A stretch of 64,000 bases of DNA from Abelmoschus esculentus (lineage: Eukaryota > Streptophyta > Magnoliopsida > Malvales > Malvaceae): contig JAUCBN010000037.1 in assembly GCA_035048815.1 (NCBI GenBank), positions 16,830,001 to 16,894,000 on the forward strand, written 5' to 3'. Within the stretch, counting starts at the first letter, position 1, and the number at the start of each line of letters is the position of its first letter. This document shows positions 1 through 11,935 of this stretch, in pieces. The position numbers were made by a program, and so were the translations under genes. Under the pieces are notes generated by a model. That model was not told the origin of the DNA. It saw nothing but the letters and a program-made list of their open reading frames with translations, and did not search any database.

Positions 1-1
1 T

Positions 2-2638
2 ATTAGCGAAAGTTCAAAATACTTGTATGGTTATGTATTCAATAGGCAAAGGCATGATGAGAGGCTAAAACGTGGTGGGGAACAAAAATCCGTAGTAATT
101 TTGTCTCATGGTCCTTATTCTAGCGTGTTTAGACCTTTGTTACAAATCACGGGTCCTCTTTACTTTGATATAGGAAGAAAAGCTATTGAGTATATTGCTG
201 GTTACGTTTCCTTGTGGCCTAGTCCTGTACCTGGTAAATTAATGGAGCTTCCAATTGGGAATGCAATGCTCAAAGTTAATTTGCCACCTGCTCACAGCTT
301 ACCTTTGGAGAGTGGAATGTCATATGAAGAATCTGCTTCATCTATGGCTCCTTTCCTTCCCAATAATCAGTCCGTGCCTCAAGGTCTATTCCACGATTCT
401 GATATTTTTGGAACATTCAGAGGGATTTTATTGCAACTTTGGTTATTGTGGGAGTTGTACTTATTGGTGAACCAATTCTTATCATAGCACCAACTCCTCC
501 ACAATGCTGTGAGGCTGTTGCAAGTCTCATAAGCCTAGTTGCACCTTTACTTTGTAGTGTTGACTTTAGGCCATATTTTACCATCCATGATCCTGAATTT
601 GCTCAATTGAACGCTCTTCAAGAAGGGGACAAATATCCACCTATGGTTTTGGGTGTTACAAATCTGTTTTTCCTTAAAGCTCTTCGTAATATCCCACACA
701 TTGTGTCAGTTGGAAGCCCTGCACTGAGCTCGAGTAGGTTTACCATAGCAAGTAGGTCAGCTGGAAGATTTCCTAGTAAACCAGAAGGATTTGGTCTTCA
801 ACAGCTTTCCTTGAAGAAGTTCTCTCCTTCTAGTTTGTTGAATGCTGTGAAGATGAGGAGAGATGGCCCTCTCTGTCTCATGACTGAACATAAGGAGGCC
901 ATTTGGAGCACTTATGTCGCTACTACAAAGCCAGACACTTCTATCTTGAATAGGCTTATTGATGCTGGGATGTCACCAAGGGTTGAGGAATCTATGTCTG
1001 TTGTTAATAATGAGATATTACCTCGACAATTTTTGGAGCTTACCACCAACTTTTTGGCTCCATTTGGACCATATTTTAGGGTTACTACTCCTTCTGAAGG
1101 ATCTTCTCCATTTGCTGACCCTCCACTACCTCCATTTAATGCTGATGATTTTCTTATGAGCTTATCAGCAAGAGGGGTGGGCAAGTTTCTCTCCAAGCGT
1201 ATGAGATCTAACTGGCTGGATCTGTATAGGTAATGTGAATGTTTGCTTCCTCTTCTCAGCTGTATTATTTTTTTTTATGTGTACTGCTTGTGCATGTTAA
1301 TTTTGTCATCCAGCTTCTGCATGCAATCTTTCGTTCCTGCAGTCTATTAATTGTACATTTGAGCTAGAGATGCACTCTCTTTGCATTCAGGCGTTTTCTT
1401 AAAGGACCAAACTTTTTGCCATGGTTTCAAAGACGGCTTGCTGTTGCGGAAAATGAACAACATAGACTGTGGAGGCAGGCAAGAATGAAGACCGACATAC
1501 ATCTCCTTATATCTAGAATGCCTGAATTGGAAATTGTCGACTACTTTAACGCTATTGAGAGTCATCTTCTTGGAGAAATACAGGTAATTAGCCCTTTTTC
1601 AGGATGATATTAGATTTTTTGACTGATATTGACTGCTTCAATGGTATTAAGAGTATCTGCTTTGAGAAATGCTAATTAGTCCGAGAAAGCAGTTAGTCTG
1701 GATTACATGCTCCTGATACATGTTGATGCAGAAACCTTGTTCTTCTTTCGCCTCTTTGTTGCCTTAATCTTTGTCGTATTTTTTTGTCATTCCTCTCATA
1801 TTCTTTCAAGTATCCAAGACTTACACTCTCAAATCTTCATGATCTTTTTTTCTTATATTATATTATTCTCTCTATGTTAACCTTATTAGTTTTCCTTCCC
1901 TCTCCTTTTCTCTCCAACATTATAATGTGCTACCATCAATCTGTAGTGCCAAAAATACTTTTGCGAAAATCTGAAAATTAGACTTCTCACTGGATAAGAA
2001 ATTTTATAGCTAGATGCCAAACAACCTTTGAATTCAAATATTAATGCTTCATTTTAGATCTTTAACATGTTGATTGCTGAGGTATAAAATCAGTAAAATT
2101 CAAAGAATTAATAGAAAATCTGATACATTTGCTGTTTCATCTTTTCATTTGCAAAAGCAAGTTGGATATAACAAATAGTATTTGGCCAAAAATGAGTCAA
2201 TAGTTGAAAGAAAACTTCTAATTGATATGCTAATGGAGCAAATTTGTTGTTTGAAATCATAGTGTAATGTAAGTTATTTTTAGTTTAAAAGGATCGTTTG
2301 ATATGCTAATGGAAAATTCTCAGTGCTTATCATATACAATTTGTTGCAATCTTTTTGTTTCTTACCATTCTTTTTACTAACTATTAGAATTTCACCGATG
2401 TAATCTTCAGCTGCAGCAATCCGGAAGGGTTGTATCAGACTCTGCAGCAGTGTGTCAGAAATTGAAAGGTGATCTACAGGCAGTGTTCAACCTACTTCCA
2501 AACGACATGCGGCAGCTATTGCTTTTAAACCCCCAGAGAGCAGCCTTTCTACAGGGAAGTTCAAATCCAGAAGTAACAAAACTTCCTGGCCGTGCTTCGA
2601 TTCCAATTGGGTTTGTATCATCCAGTTCGACAGGATAA
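2..2638 (+). CDS. DENND6-like DENN-domain protein, 3' part, with frameshift
   Basis: This is the C-terminal portion of a DENND6/FAM116-type DENN-domain protein, a family of Rab guanine-nucleotide exchange factors acting in endosomal and secretory traffic. The window opens inside the coding sequence. Seen exons: 2-1229, 1391-1583 and 2411-2638 (TAA stop), with GT-AG introns 1230-1390 and 1584-2410 and consistent phases. Family-like stretches include FNRQRHDERLKRGGEQKSVV, GPLYFDIG, VPGKLMELPIGNAMLKVNLP, PILIIAPTPPQCCEAVASL, FTIHDPEF and, in the second exon, WFQRRLAVAE and LWRQARMKTDI. The first exon is not one open frame. Frame 2 carries the protein to about 457 and frame 1 carries it from about 460, so one base appears to be missing near 455-460. 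It could be a homeolog decaying into a pseudogene or a base error. Family assignment is strong; functionality is uncertain. Confidence 0.86.
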
Positions 2639-4215
2639 CAAAAAGAATGGCTCTGGTATCGATGGTCTTCACCCCTGATTCTCTTTTGGCATAACTGTTC
2701 ATATGGGTGAGACTAAACACACTTGCGCTCTGTTTTCTGTACAATCATGTGTTATGAAATTTCTTAGAATTTTCATTTCCCAAATTGTTATGAAATCTCT
2801 TGTAAACTCGTTTATAAGATAATTTATAACTCGCTTATTTATTAATGATATATAACTTATAGGATAATTTATAACTTGTTTATTTTAAAATATTAAAAGA
2901 ATACATGCTTTTATTTTTATATTTAAATTTTAACTCATTAATCTATGGAATAATATATATTTTTTGCCATCACTATCGAAAATTTGACGAAACAAGTCAT
3001 TGTCTCATTGAAGTTAATATTCAATAAAATATATCCTTGTAAATAATCTGTAACACCTTAAATTTAGTGTTGTATTGGGCTTTATGCCCAAATCATTCAT
3101 AAAATTTTTTTAATAAAGTTTAGTCCAAATCCACCTTCAAATAAGGCCTAAACATATCATATCATACTAGAGTGAGCTCGAGTCACATAACATTGATACA
3201 TACATTTTGAGTGAAGTCTGGTCACATAGCATCAGAATATACACTTTAGAATGAAGTCTGGTCACGTAGCATCAGAATATACACTTTAGAAGATGCTAGA
3301 TCAGTCCCATTACTAGATACATCCTCATGACAGCTCCATCCAGACTCTTCGCGAGTGCACCAAGTTTGTATGTCTGTTCATCAGGTTGAATTCCAGCAGT
3401 TTTGATTTTATGAATATTTTTACAAGTATTTAAATTCAGACTCAGGGTAAATTACTCAACTTAAAAAATACAAATATTTTTACAAGTATTTAAATTCAAA
3501 ACCTTAATTTATTTACTCTTGAAATGTATAAAGACTTGAATTGTCAGTAAACCACAACCATTTTTCCTTGATTAAATGCGTTTCTTAACTAATAATAGCA
3601 AGATTTTAGTTGATGGTATTATTGGTATAATTTTCAAGATTAGTTACTTCATCAAAAATGACATCCTTGTTGTAATGAAAATAATGACTGGTGATAAATG
3701 ATAACGAGATCAGGAATCGGGGGGTAGGGGTGCTTTCCTTCATTTCTAACCCTAATTTTATACTATTTTTTGCTGTTTCTGGAGTTTGAAAATAAATTAA
3801 AAACCTCCCTCAGCCAACAATAAATACGAAATAATCCGTTTCCTCTCGGTGCTCCTTGATTCCTCCAATTTCAACAATCCACCGTCATCATCCTCTAAGG
3901 TTCTATTTATTTTTTTGCAATGTTTTTCATATATCAGTTGGTTTTGTATGTTTGGATCATCGTAGGATATAAGGGGTGTTTCGTTGATTCGGATAATTTT
4001 GAACCGATTCAGGTTTCTCGATCGGAGAATAAAGAAGAAATAGATGATGTTAATTGAATTCTAGATTTGTTGAATACTACATTTTGAAAAAGAATTACAT
4101 AAACCAATTGAGTTAAACGATTAGGATAGATTTACTTATGAGTTTATTTTAAATTGTAATACTTAATGCAATGCTAGAAGCTCACACGATGAGATCTTTG
4201 TTTCCAGTGGGAAAG
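2639..4215. other. Intergenic region plus leader and 5' intron of the next gene
   Basis: AT-rich sequence without a supportable gene. It contains a short tandem repeat (listed separately) and a TGTAACACC-type fragment at about 3050. The CT-rich stretch at 3835-3898, followed by a GT, looks like a 5' UTR exon of the phosphatase, with an intron running to the pyrimidine-rich acceptor at 4201-4207. Confidence 0.5.
3179..3297. repeat. Minisatellite, ~40-bp unit, about three copies
   Basis: Two near-identical units begin at 3215 and 3255 (AGTCTGGTCAC...TAGCATCAGAATATACACTTTAGA), 40 bp apart. A more degenerate unit (AGTCACATAACATTGATACA) precedes them at about 3181. No coding or regulatory role is evident. 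Confidence 0.75.
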
Positions 4216-5647
4216 ATGACGGATATCTTACTAGAAGCTCACACGATTAAATCTCATGGAGCCAGGGTGGCCAGAGCACATTTACACAGCTGGTTGATGC
4301 TTATACTTCTCATCGTGATCGACGGCCTGCTGAATTACATCGAGCCCTTTCACCGGTTCATCGGAAAAGACATGATGACGGATTTAAAATTCCCCTTCCA
4401 CAAGGATACTATTCCGATGTGGGCTGTACCAGTATGTGTACTGTAAATTCAAGATCTTGAAATTCATACTGTTGCTTGGAAATCAATCATAAACAGTTTT
4501 CTAATCCCATTTGAATTAGGTTATTGTAGTATTCGTACCTTTCTCTATTTTCGGATTATACTACTATTGGAGAAAGGATATTTATGATCTTCACCATGCG
4601 GTACTAGGTACTTGTTTCACCTCGATTTTTCTTTTACTGAAAGTAAGTTGAATGGGTCATGGTTACTTATTGAAATGCTTTCTTAACATGCAAGTTAGGT
4701 ATTCTATATTCCGTTTTTCTGACTGGAGTTATTACGGATTCGATCAAGGATGCCGTTGGTAGGCCGAGGCCAAATTTCTTCTATCGATGTTTCCCTGATG
4801 GAAAAGCGGTGTGTTCTGCATGACCATGTTTCTTTTTCTTTCGTAAGCTAAGGGTTCATTGCCTGCTTTTCCTTCATTTATCTCGAATATTTTCGACATG
4901 TACAGGTGTTCGACCAAGTTAATGGCGATGTCCTATGCCATGGGAATGAGAAGATTATAAAGGAAGGATACAAAAGTTTTCCCAGTGGACATACTTCATG
5001 TAAGATCAACATGCATTTCTTCTAGATTTCTGGAGATGTTCTAATCATGCTGCGAGGAACATAACAGTTTGTGGCTCCCCCCTATGCAGGGTCCTTTGCA
5101 GGTCTTTGTTTCCTTTCATGGTATTTGTCAGGAAAGATTCGAGCATTCGATAGCGAAGGCCATGTAGCGAAAAACTGTATCGTGGTTATCCCGGTACTCC
5201 TTGCTATTCTTATCGGTATTTCTCGAGTGGATGATTACTGGCATCATTGGACGGATGTTTTCGCCGGAGCTCTTATAGGTCTCTCCTTTTTACACTAAAC
5301 TTAGACTCATGATTTTCCTCTACTGAAATAACTAGTAGATGTTCCATTCATTTGTTTTTCTGGTGCAGGATCATCCATGGCAGCATTTTGTTACCTGCAA
5401 TTCTTTCCCTTTCCTCACTATGACGATGGTACGTGCAACATTAATCATTTTTTTCCTCCTAAACTTATATTCGAACACATAATTCAAATATTCTTTTTAA
5501 CAAACTATTTATTTTGAACCACTAGGATGGGCACCTCATGCATATTTTAAGATGTTGGCTGAACGGCAACGTAGTGCTGAATCTCCTGAAAGCACGATCA
5601 CCCCGCTCCACAAGAATCAATCAGATATCGAAACACAACCTATGTGA
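4216..5647 (+). CDS. LPP2: Lipid phosphate phosphatase, LPP2-like (PAP2 superfamily)
   Basis: A plant phosphatidate phosphatase that removes phosphate from phosphatidic acid and related lipids at a membrane. Exons: 4216-4431, 4520-4607, 4699-4808, 4906-4999, 5090-5278, 5369-5428 and 5526-5647. All introns are GT-AG, and the total of 879 nt gives 292 residues, close to the family's ~290. The three PAP2 catalytic motifs are complete: KDAVGRPRP (118-126), PSGH (164-167, the H split from W170 by an intron after residue 169) and SRVDDYWHHWTDV (214-226). Six hydrophobic segments fit the six-pass topology. The start at 4216 (MTDILLEAHTIKSHG) was chosen because it follows a strong TTTCCAG acceptor and aligns end to end with the LPP2 N-terminus. 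In-frame ATGs at 4171 and 4189 would add up to 15 residues but lie before that acceptor. No damage seen. Confidence 0.93.
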
Positions 5648-6914
5648 CGAGGAGAATCGGGTTGCACAGATATGTTACGAACAATTTTAAAAGGGAAATG
5701 TTTAGTACAGATATATGTTCGATGCAGATATATATTCAATTTTTCTTTTAAGAAAACATGAAAATTCTGATTAATTATGCCGACTTGAAAGACCTATTTA
5801 TAATATATAATGTTGATATTTATATAAGATTTAAGTACATAAAAGTGACCATAAAACAATAAAATTAGGAGCATAGATTTAAATTTATAAAAAAAAAATT
5901 ATGTTCGTAACATTCTAAATATAATAATAAATTTAATTGATATTGATATTGATATTGATATTTTTCATTTTAATATTTATTTACGTTTGAATTAAATTTA
6001 ATGCTTGATCTTTTAAAAAGTGTCAAATTGTTTTTTAACAAAAAATTGTTTTTTAAAATTATTGGTTTATGTTTGAGTTAAATTTTAACATGTATTTCAT
6101 TCTGACATATAACTATGTCGATAAATATTCTAGAATTATAAACTATTTTAAAAGATAGCATGGTGTACTATCATGTTAACGTTAGTCATTTATTTAAAAA
6201 TATTTTTACTTACGAGAGAAAGAGAATTTTATTCGCAATGAATCTTAAACCCGTAACTTAAGAGAAAGTGTAAATCGAGAGTTTTAATCTTAAAGAAAAA
6301 TGCAATTAGTTAGTGTAGCTATTATGTTTTCACAAACCTTTAAACAGAATTTTTTTTAAGATAATCCAAATTCAAGTTAATATTAAAAAAATAGTGTGCA
6401 AGGATATTCGGGCATATGTGACAAAAATAATTTATGTACCAAACTTTATCCCATCATCCATAATAACAAAATTAATTTAAATATCAAATTTAAACTGATA
6501 TTTTTTTATTTTGTATGAATTTAAAATTTATTATTTTCTTTGAACATGTAATATGATATCTCTTCCCTTACTAAAAGACTATCGAATTTGAGTATCCAAT
6601 GTGAAGTACAGGTCCTGTCTGCCCCAAAGCAGATCGTTTTCAATGATTTGCCTACCTTGCGTAGATTGGGCACTCTCCTTTACTTATAACGCGTTTCACG
6701 ACCTAAACCAACAACTTTAGTTTTATCAAAGCAGTTGGGAAACATTAATGTCTCCAACTCCAAATCCCCCTTTACAGTTTACACCATCTTTTGGCTAGAG
6801 CACATCCTTTTCACTCATCACGATTCCATGTGGAACTCTCTCTCTTTTATTTACTACTACCACGGTTGCCTATAACTTCTTCCTCCCATCACCTTCATCT
6901 CAACATTTCAAAAC
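5648..6914. other. AT-rich intergenic region
   Basis: No gene seen. It holds the phosphatase 3' flank, a short GATATT-type microsatellite at about 5936-5962, and from about 6590 less AT-rich sequence that is probably the promoter and leader of the small gene starting at 6915. Confidence 0.5.
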
Positions 6915-7220
6915 ATGGAAACAGGAAACGTCCCGGTGTGCCTGAACATGAGGAGGAAAAAATACCAGAGGATCAAGCGTATGGTACTAATAAACCTTAC
7001 CCAAGAAGGTAACGAAAGCAATATGATCTCGATGTTGGGAGAGTTTCATCAAAGGGGGATGACGGCAGCGGCAGCCGCAGCGGTGATGGTTAGAAAATGG
7101 AGAGATGCATATGTGGAGATGATGCATTGTTTTGCTGCACATGTTAGGCAACTTAACAATACTGCCACTGGTAATAATATCTACTTGTTTAAGAGGCTCC
7201 CAAAGTCTAAGTCTCCGTGA
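6915..7220 (+). CDS. Small basic protein of unknown family (101 aa)
   Basis: Single-exon open frame, 101 residues, not recognised. The start has a good plant context (AAAAC ATG G) after a CT-rich leader, and an AATAAA at 7329-7334 lies about 110 bp past the TGA, as expected of a real transcript. The protein has a basic patch (MRRKKYQRIKR, residues 12-22), a hexa-alanine run inside MTAAAAAAVMVRKW (about 49-62), and a probable amphipathic helix after it. There is no signal peptide or membrane segment. The composition resembles the short plant-specific regulatory proteins that occur in small families, but no named domain is claimed. A chance open frame is less likely given the flanking signals. 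Confidence 0.6.
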   Translation: METGNVPVCLNMRRKKYQRIKRMVLINLTQEGNESNMISMLGEFHQRGMTAAAAAAVMVRKWRDAYVEMMHCFAAHVRQLNNTATGNNIYLFKRLPKSKSP

Positions 7221-8808
7221 TTAGAAGATAATTAGTACGTACAAGATTTGTAAGGGAGAATGGGTTTTTGAGTTAACCTTACTCCTGCTTAATGTTCACT
7301 ATCTCTATCTCATACCCAACTGTCTGTAAATAAAATATCATTATATCTATATCTTTAATCTTGTTCAGGTCTATATATCATTTATTTTATTTGTAGGTTT
7401 AGTTGATTTGATAATATATATATATATATATGCGCAATTAAACTTATTTAGGAAAGTAATTAAAATAGAATGAGAAATTTGAAATCATAAAAAATTCATA
7501 ATAGCTTTTGAATTATAAAAAAATATATAAATTAGCCTTATTTTCTTTTTCCCGAACGTGTTGTAATCATATTATCTTCTATGATCTTAATAAAAATTCA
7601 GATGTTATTTTTTTGAAATAAAATACGCTTAGAAGCTGTTGAATTCTCTTATTTCACTCACTTTCTGTTGAAATACTTGTAGCGTTCGTGTTCGGCCATT
7701 TCGAAACATAGCCAGAGTTCTGACCTTTTTAAATGAGTTTCAAAATACATCATTTTTAAATAATAATAATCGCCTTGTAAAACATCATGGGATCTATCAG
7801 TGATAGTTTTCCTCTACGCATCCATGCATAATAATAATAATAATAATATTGTATGTGATATATCCAATATCTGGTCTGTATCCGACATGGGATAAGTTGA
7901 ACATGTATATTGGACAACAAGAGCAGGACACAAATACTTTATGACGGTATGAAACATGTAGAGCCAGACAACATACTCTAAAACTATAAGGACACATTAT
8001 ACCATCTCAATCTTTATCTTTTCAATGAGAATCATTAAATCCTATATGTTGACATGACTAGGTCTAAATATACACTAGCAAAACACTAATGAATTTATCT
8101 AAAACGCTGACAGTTAGATGGACAAATTTTGACTTATCAGAAGCAACTTAATATACAAACTGCAATTTTTAAGATGTCAGCTACGTTGTTCCTACCATCC
8201 AGTTCTCTTTTGGGAAAATTTATAAAAAAAAGAAAAAGAATTGTACATACCCAAGTAAATAAGATGTCAGCTATTCATTCTTCTACGAATAACCATGCGC
8301 AACACCCATGTCAAATGCCCGTTACCAACACATATTATGCCACACTAACACTCGAGTCCAAGGAATAACAAAAGTTTCAACTTGTAGCAAGAGTCAGATC
8401 TGCAATTTATTATGACTAGAACAACTAAAAACTTACTACACCACCACACCTAGTATTCCAATAAAAACATGTTGCATTTTAAGTCAATCTGCTAAATTAA
8501 TTGTCATTCTAGAGATGCGCTTGAATGGTGAAATGCCCTTACTACATGCGGACTGTTTCATAGTTCCACAGATGACACAGAAGAGGATCATTCTTTGAAA
8601 AGAAAACAAGCAAACAAATAAAGAAAACTCAAGAGAAAGCCACCATCAAATATCCTTGTTTAAAGGAAATGTTTGGCAATAGATTGCCAATTCAGAATTT
8701 TAAACATAATCGACTCCAGTAAAACCCTACTTCAGATAACCAACAGATGCAAGAGACAACTAGAAAAGCCTAGCAAAACACTTATCATCTCCGGTGCACA
8801 AAACAAAA
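7221..8808. other. Intergenic region with microsatellites
   Basis: No gene seen. Contains a (TA)n tract at about 7414-7431 and an (AAT)n tract at about 7829-7849. The right end is presumably the 3' UTR of the minus-strand chaperonin gene. Confidence 0.5.
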
Positions 8809-10410
8809 TTACCTCACATTAACAATGTCATCGATCTTCAGAATCATTCTCACACACTCTGTTGCCAGTGTAATTGCACTTGTGCTTACAAGCAGAGGTT
8901 GCACCACATTCTCCTCCAGGATATTAGTAATCAGTCCCTTCCTCACATTGATCCCAGCATTGATCTCCCCTTGCGCGTGACGGTTCCTCAGCTCGGTCAC
9001 AATAGCAATAGGGTTCAACCCAGCATTCTCTGCCAATGTGTAAGGTATAACTTCAAGTGCCTCAGCAAATGACCTCACGCAATAGCCCTCCATCCCATGC
9101 AACACCTTAGACCAAGCACCAAGCTGCCTGGACAACTCAATCTCCGGAGCACCACCACCGGCAATCAAAAACCTCTTACTAACCAGACACCTAACCACAC
9201 ACAGAGCATCGTGTAAACTCCTCTCAGCTTCATCAATAACCAATTGATTCGAACCCCGGATCAAAACAGTAGTAGTCCTTCCCATATCCTTAATCCCAGA
9301 AACCTTAACAATCTTCCCATCCCCAAGTGAAACCTCCTCAACAAGATCAGCATGCCCCAACTTCTCAGCTCGAAAATGCTCAATATTGGCAATAGGCAAA
9401 CAATTCAAAGTCTTGGTGATAAACTCAATGTCATCCCTCTCCACGTCCTTAATAACCATAATCTTAGCTTTGGCCAAATAATGCAGTGACAAATCTGTAA
9501 CCGCATCCCTCAAAATACTCTTCTGAATTAACAAAACATTACAACCAGTTGCCTTGATCTTCTTAATCATACCCAAAATGTAATTCCGTTCCTCTTTCAA
9601 TATCCTATCCATTTGAGTATAATCTGAAACTACAATACTCTGTTCAATATCAGTTTTAGGAGGGGAAATCTGAAATTGAATTACCGCGATTTTAGCGTTC
9701 TCCATTCTAGTCGGTCCACCAGCTGCATGACTGGCTTTCTTATCAAAAACCAACCCTTTAATTAATTCTGTGTCGTCCACGGTGCCTCCTAGCTTTTTCA
9801 CGATCTTTATATCTCTTAAATCAACCATATCCGGCTTTGCTGGATCCACGACAGAGAGAACTGAATCAACGGCCAGCGGCGCAAGCAGAGTTGAGTATTG
9901 GCTAACGACCTTGCTGTTCAACGAAGTGCTGGCGGATTTAATTAAGGATTCACGGTCCGAGAGCTCGAGAGGGACGGCCATGGCGGTGAGGACATCGACG
10001 GCTTTAGTCGAAGCCTTGTGGAGAGAATCGGAGATAACAGTAGGATGGATACCGTTGGTAAGAAGCAATAGGCATTGTTTAAGGAGGGCGCCGGCGATGA
10101 CGACGACGGTGGTGGTTCCATCACCGGCAGTAGCATCTTGCGATTTAGATAGATCGACGAGCATTTTGGCGGCGGGTTGGAGGACTTCCATCTTGTTTAA
10201 GATGGTTGCGCCGTCGTTGGTTATGATAACTTCGCCGTTGGCGGTTGAGATCATCTTGTCCATACCTTTTGGACCTAAGCTGGTTCGAACGGCGTCTGCG
10301 ACAGCTCGAGCAGCTTTGATGTTGGCTTGGCGGATGTCTTCTTTGCGCTTGTTGTCAACGTAAGACTCTGTCTTGGAAGAGCGCGGCTGGGCTGCTGTTA
10401 CGGCTGCCAT
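8809..10410 (-). CDS. CCT4: T-complex protein 1 subunit delta (CCT4 chaperonin)
   Basis: Delta subunit of the cytosolic TRiC/CCT chaperonin, which folds actin, tubulin and other proteins in an ATP-dependent double ring of eight different subunits. The frame is open for 533 residues with no intron, matching the usual length (~535) and the single-exon form known for plant CCT4. Group II chaperonin hallmarks are present: RTSLGPKGMDKM (42-53), ITNDGATIL (63-71) and the ATP-binding GDGTT (96-100) in the equatorial domain, an apical domain in the middle, and GGGAPEIELSRQLG in the C-terminal equatorial half. The start lies at 10408-10410 and is followed by the typical short, degenerate N-terminus. 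No frameshift or stop was found. A long open frame on the other strand here is a shadow. Confidence 0.97.
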   Translation of the reverse strand: MAAVTAAQPRSSKTESYVDNKRKEDIRQANIKAARAVADAVRTSLGPKGMDKMISTANGEVIITNDGATILNKMEVLQPAAKMLVDLSKSQDATAGDGTTTVVVIAGALLKQCLLLLTNGIHPTVISDSLHKASTKAVDVLTAMAVPLELSDRESLIKSASTSLNSKVVSQYSTLLAPLAVDSVLSVVDPAKPDMVDLRDIKIVKKLGGTVDDTELIKGLVFDKKASHAAGGPTRMENAKIAVIQFQISPPKTDIEQSIVVSDYTQMDRILKEERNYILGMIKKIKATGCNVLLIQKSILRDAVTDLSLHYLAKAKIMVIKDVERDDIEFITKTLNCLPIANIEHFRAEKLGHADLVEEVSLGDGKIVKVSGIKDMGRTTTVLIRGSNQLVIDEAERSLHDALCVVRCLVSKRFLIAGGGAPEIELSRQLGAWSKVLHGMEGYCVRSFAEALEVIPYTLAENAGLNPIAIVTELRNRHAQGEINAGINVRKGLITNILEENVVQPLLVSTSAITLATECVRMILKIDDIVNVR

Positions 10411-11935
10411 TTCTGGTTTTCTTTTAGGAATCGATTCAGTTGGCTAAAGGTGCAGGGAAAGGAAAGAGATAGTTCCGGAAGAGTTGGATCGAGAGACTCG
10501 AGTTAACACTTAAAGAGGGAAGGGTAAAAGCCAATAGGTTTCGCCATTTTTTTTTTTTTTTTGATAAAGGGTTGTTTGGTAGATGTCAGAATTCTTCACA
10601 AATCCCGTCTGCTTCGAAGGGTTCTGCAGTCACTATCCAAACGAAGTCTTAGCTTAGGGATTTCTTGAGTTTTTCTCTACGCATATTATAATTTATTTGA
10701 ATTACGAGCTAATATAAGGACTAAATTCACAACTACACATAGTAAAGGGGCTAATAACATAATTTCATTCGATCAATATATATATGCTTGGAGGATAGAA
10801 AAACAATTTAAAAAATTTAGAGGGTAAAATAAGATATTATCCCAAAACTGAAACTCGGGAACAACCAACAGCCGCATAATAGAGTTCCTTGACTTAAAAC
10901 CTCATAACCTCACATGGACACTTTCGCAGGCTCATCTGTTCAAAGCAACCGCCGTAAGTGACTAAGAGCCTCTTCACTAAAACCCTGATAGACATCTTCA
11001 AATGCAACTAAATCCCATTGAAAAAGGGTCGAAAATTAGAGCATCCCCTAAAAAAGATCAAATATAAAAACATGTCCTGTTATTTATCTATTTTTCAGGG
11101 CTGTGAGACCCACTTCCCTCCAGCTTAACAACACCCCAAAAACTCTCCTAAAACTTTTTTTTTATTTTCCTTTCTCTCCAGGACCCAATCCCCTAGTTCT
11201 TTTCGGCGATTACATTTAAAGAATGGCCTCGTTAGGTGTGCTAAGTCTGGGGCTTCTTCTTCTTCTTCCAGGACTTTTCCCTTGGATTGGAGGAGCATTG
11301 CCTTGCCTTATTCGCAACATCAAAGTTATAATTATGGTTGCTATACTTGCTAGGATGTTTTCGATGGTGACTCAGACAATGAATTTCGGTTTCCAAAGAC
11401 TAAAATGGTTGGTTTTGTAGATTTCTTTTCTCATATTTTGGTAATTTTTTTTCATTATTTTTGCTGGTATTAAGCTGAATGATAAGAGTTGGCTTTTGTA
11501 ACTGAAAAAGAATTGTTTTTTCAATCTTATCGAGTCAGATATCAGTTTTATGAATAGTTGGTTGACTAACTTGGGAATGTTTTCCTTGCCTCTCAAACAT
11601 GAACCAAATTACCAAAGAAGCAAAAGGTTATAATATACATGCCCACCAATATATGTACATAAAAAACTAAAGAAAAAAAATTAACAACATATATTAAAAT
11701 AAAACATGTACGATATGAAAAAAAAAGTAATATACATGTGAAAAATAATAAAATATTATAATATTACATAACCCAAAATCTTAAAAACTAAATAAATTAC
11801 AAAAATGTGTGAAAATATATAATAAAATAATATAAGTAGACATCAAACATTAAAATAAACATGCATGTAGAGCAATAATAATAATAATTTAGAAACATTA
11901 TAAAACGGTTATGACAGGTGAAACTTTTTTGGGGC
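10411..11935. other. Intergenic region; promoter side of CCT4 and an unresolved fragment
   Basis: Holds the CCT4 leader, a 16-T run at 10547-10562, unassigned sequence, and an A-rich tract from about 11640 to 11900. Around 11223-11440 two frames look partly coding (see findings). No complete gene can be supported. Confidence 0.45.
11223..11440 (+). pseudogene. Possible gene fragment, unidentified
   Basis: A 65-residue frame starts at 11223 with a hydrophobic N-terminus (LGLLLLLPGLFPWIGG). Another frame over the same DNA reads more like ordinary protein on both sides of a TAG (SSSSSRTFPLDWRS, then DVFDGDSDNEFRFPKTKM). That TAG could also be read as the end of an intron. The fragment lies just 5' of the LINE. 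It may be the truncated start of a gene, but I do not recognise it. Confidence 0.25.

Noticed and set aside
9770..10363. 197-codon open frame on the plus strand
   Set aside because: It lies antisense within the CCT4 coding sequence and is explained by that gene's codon use; no protein similarity seen.
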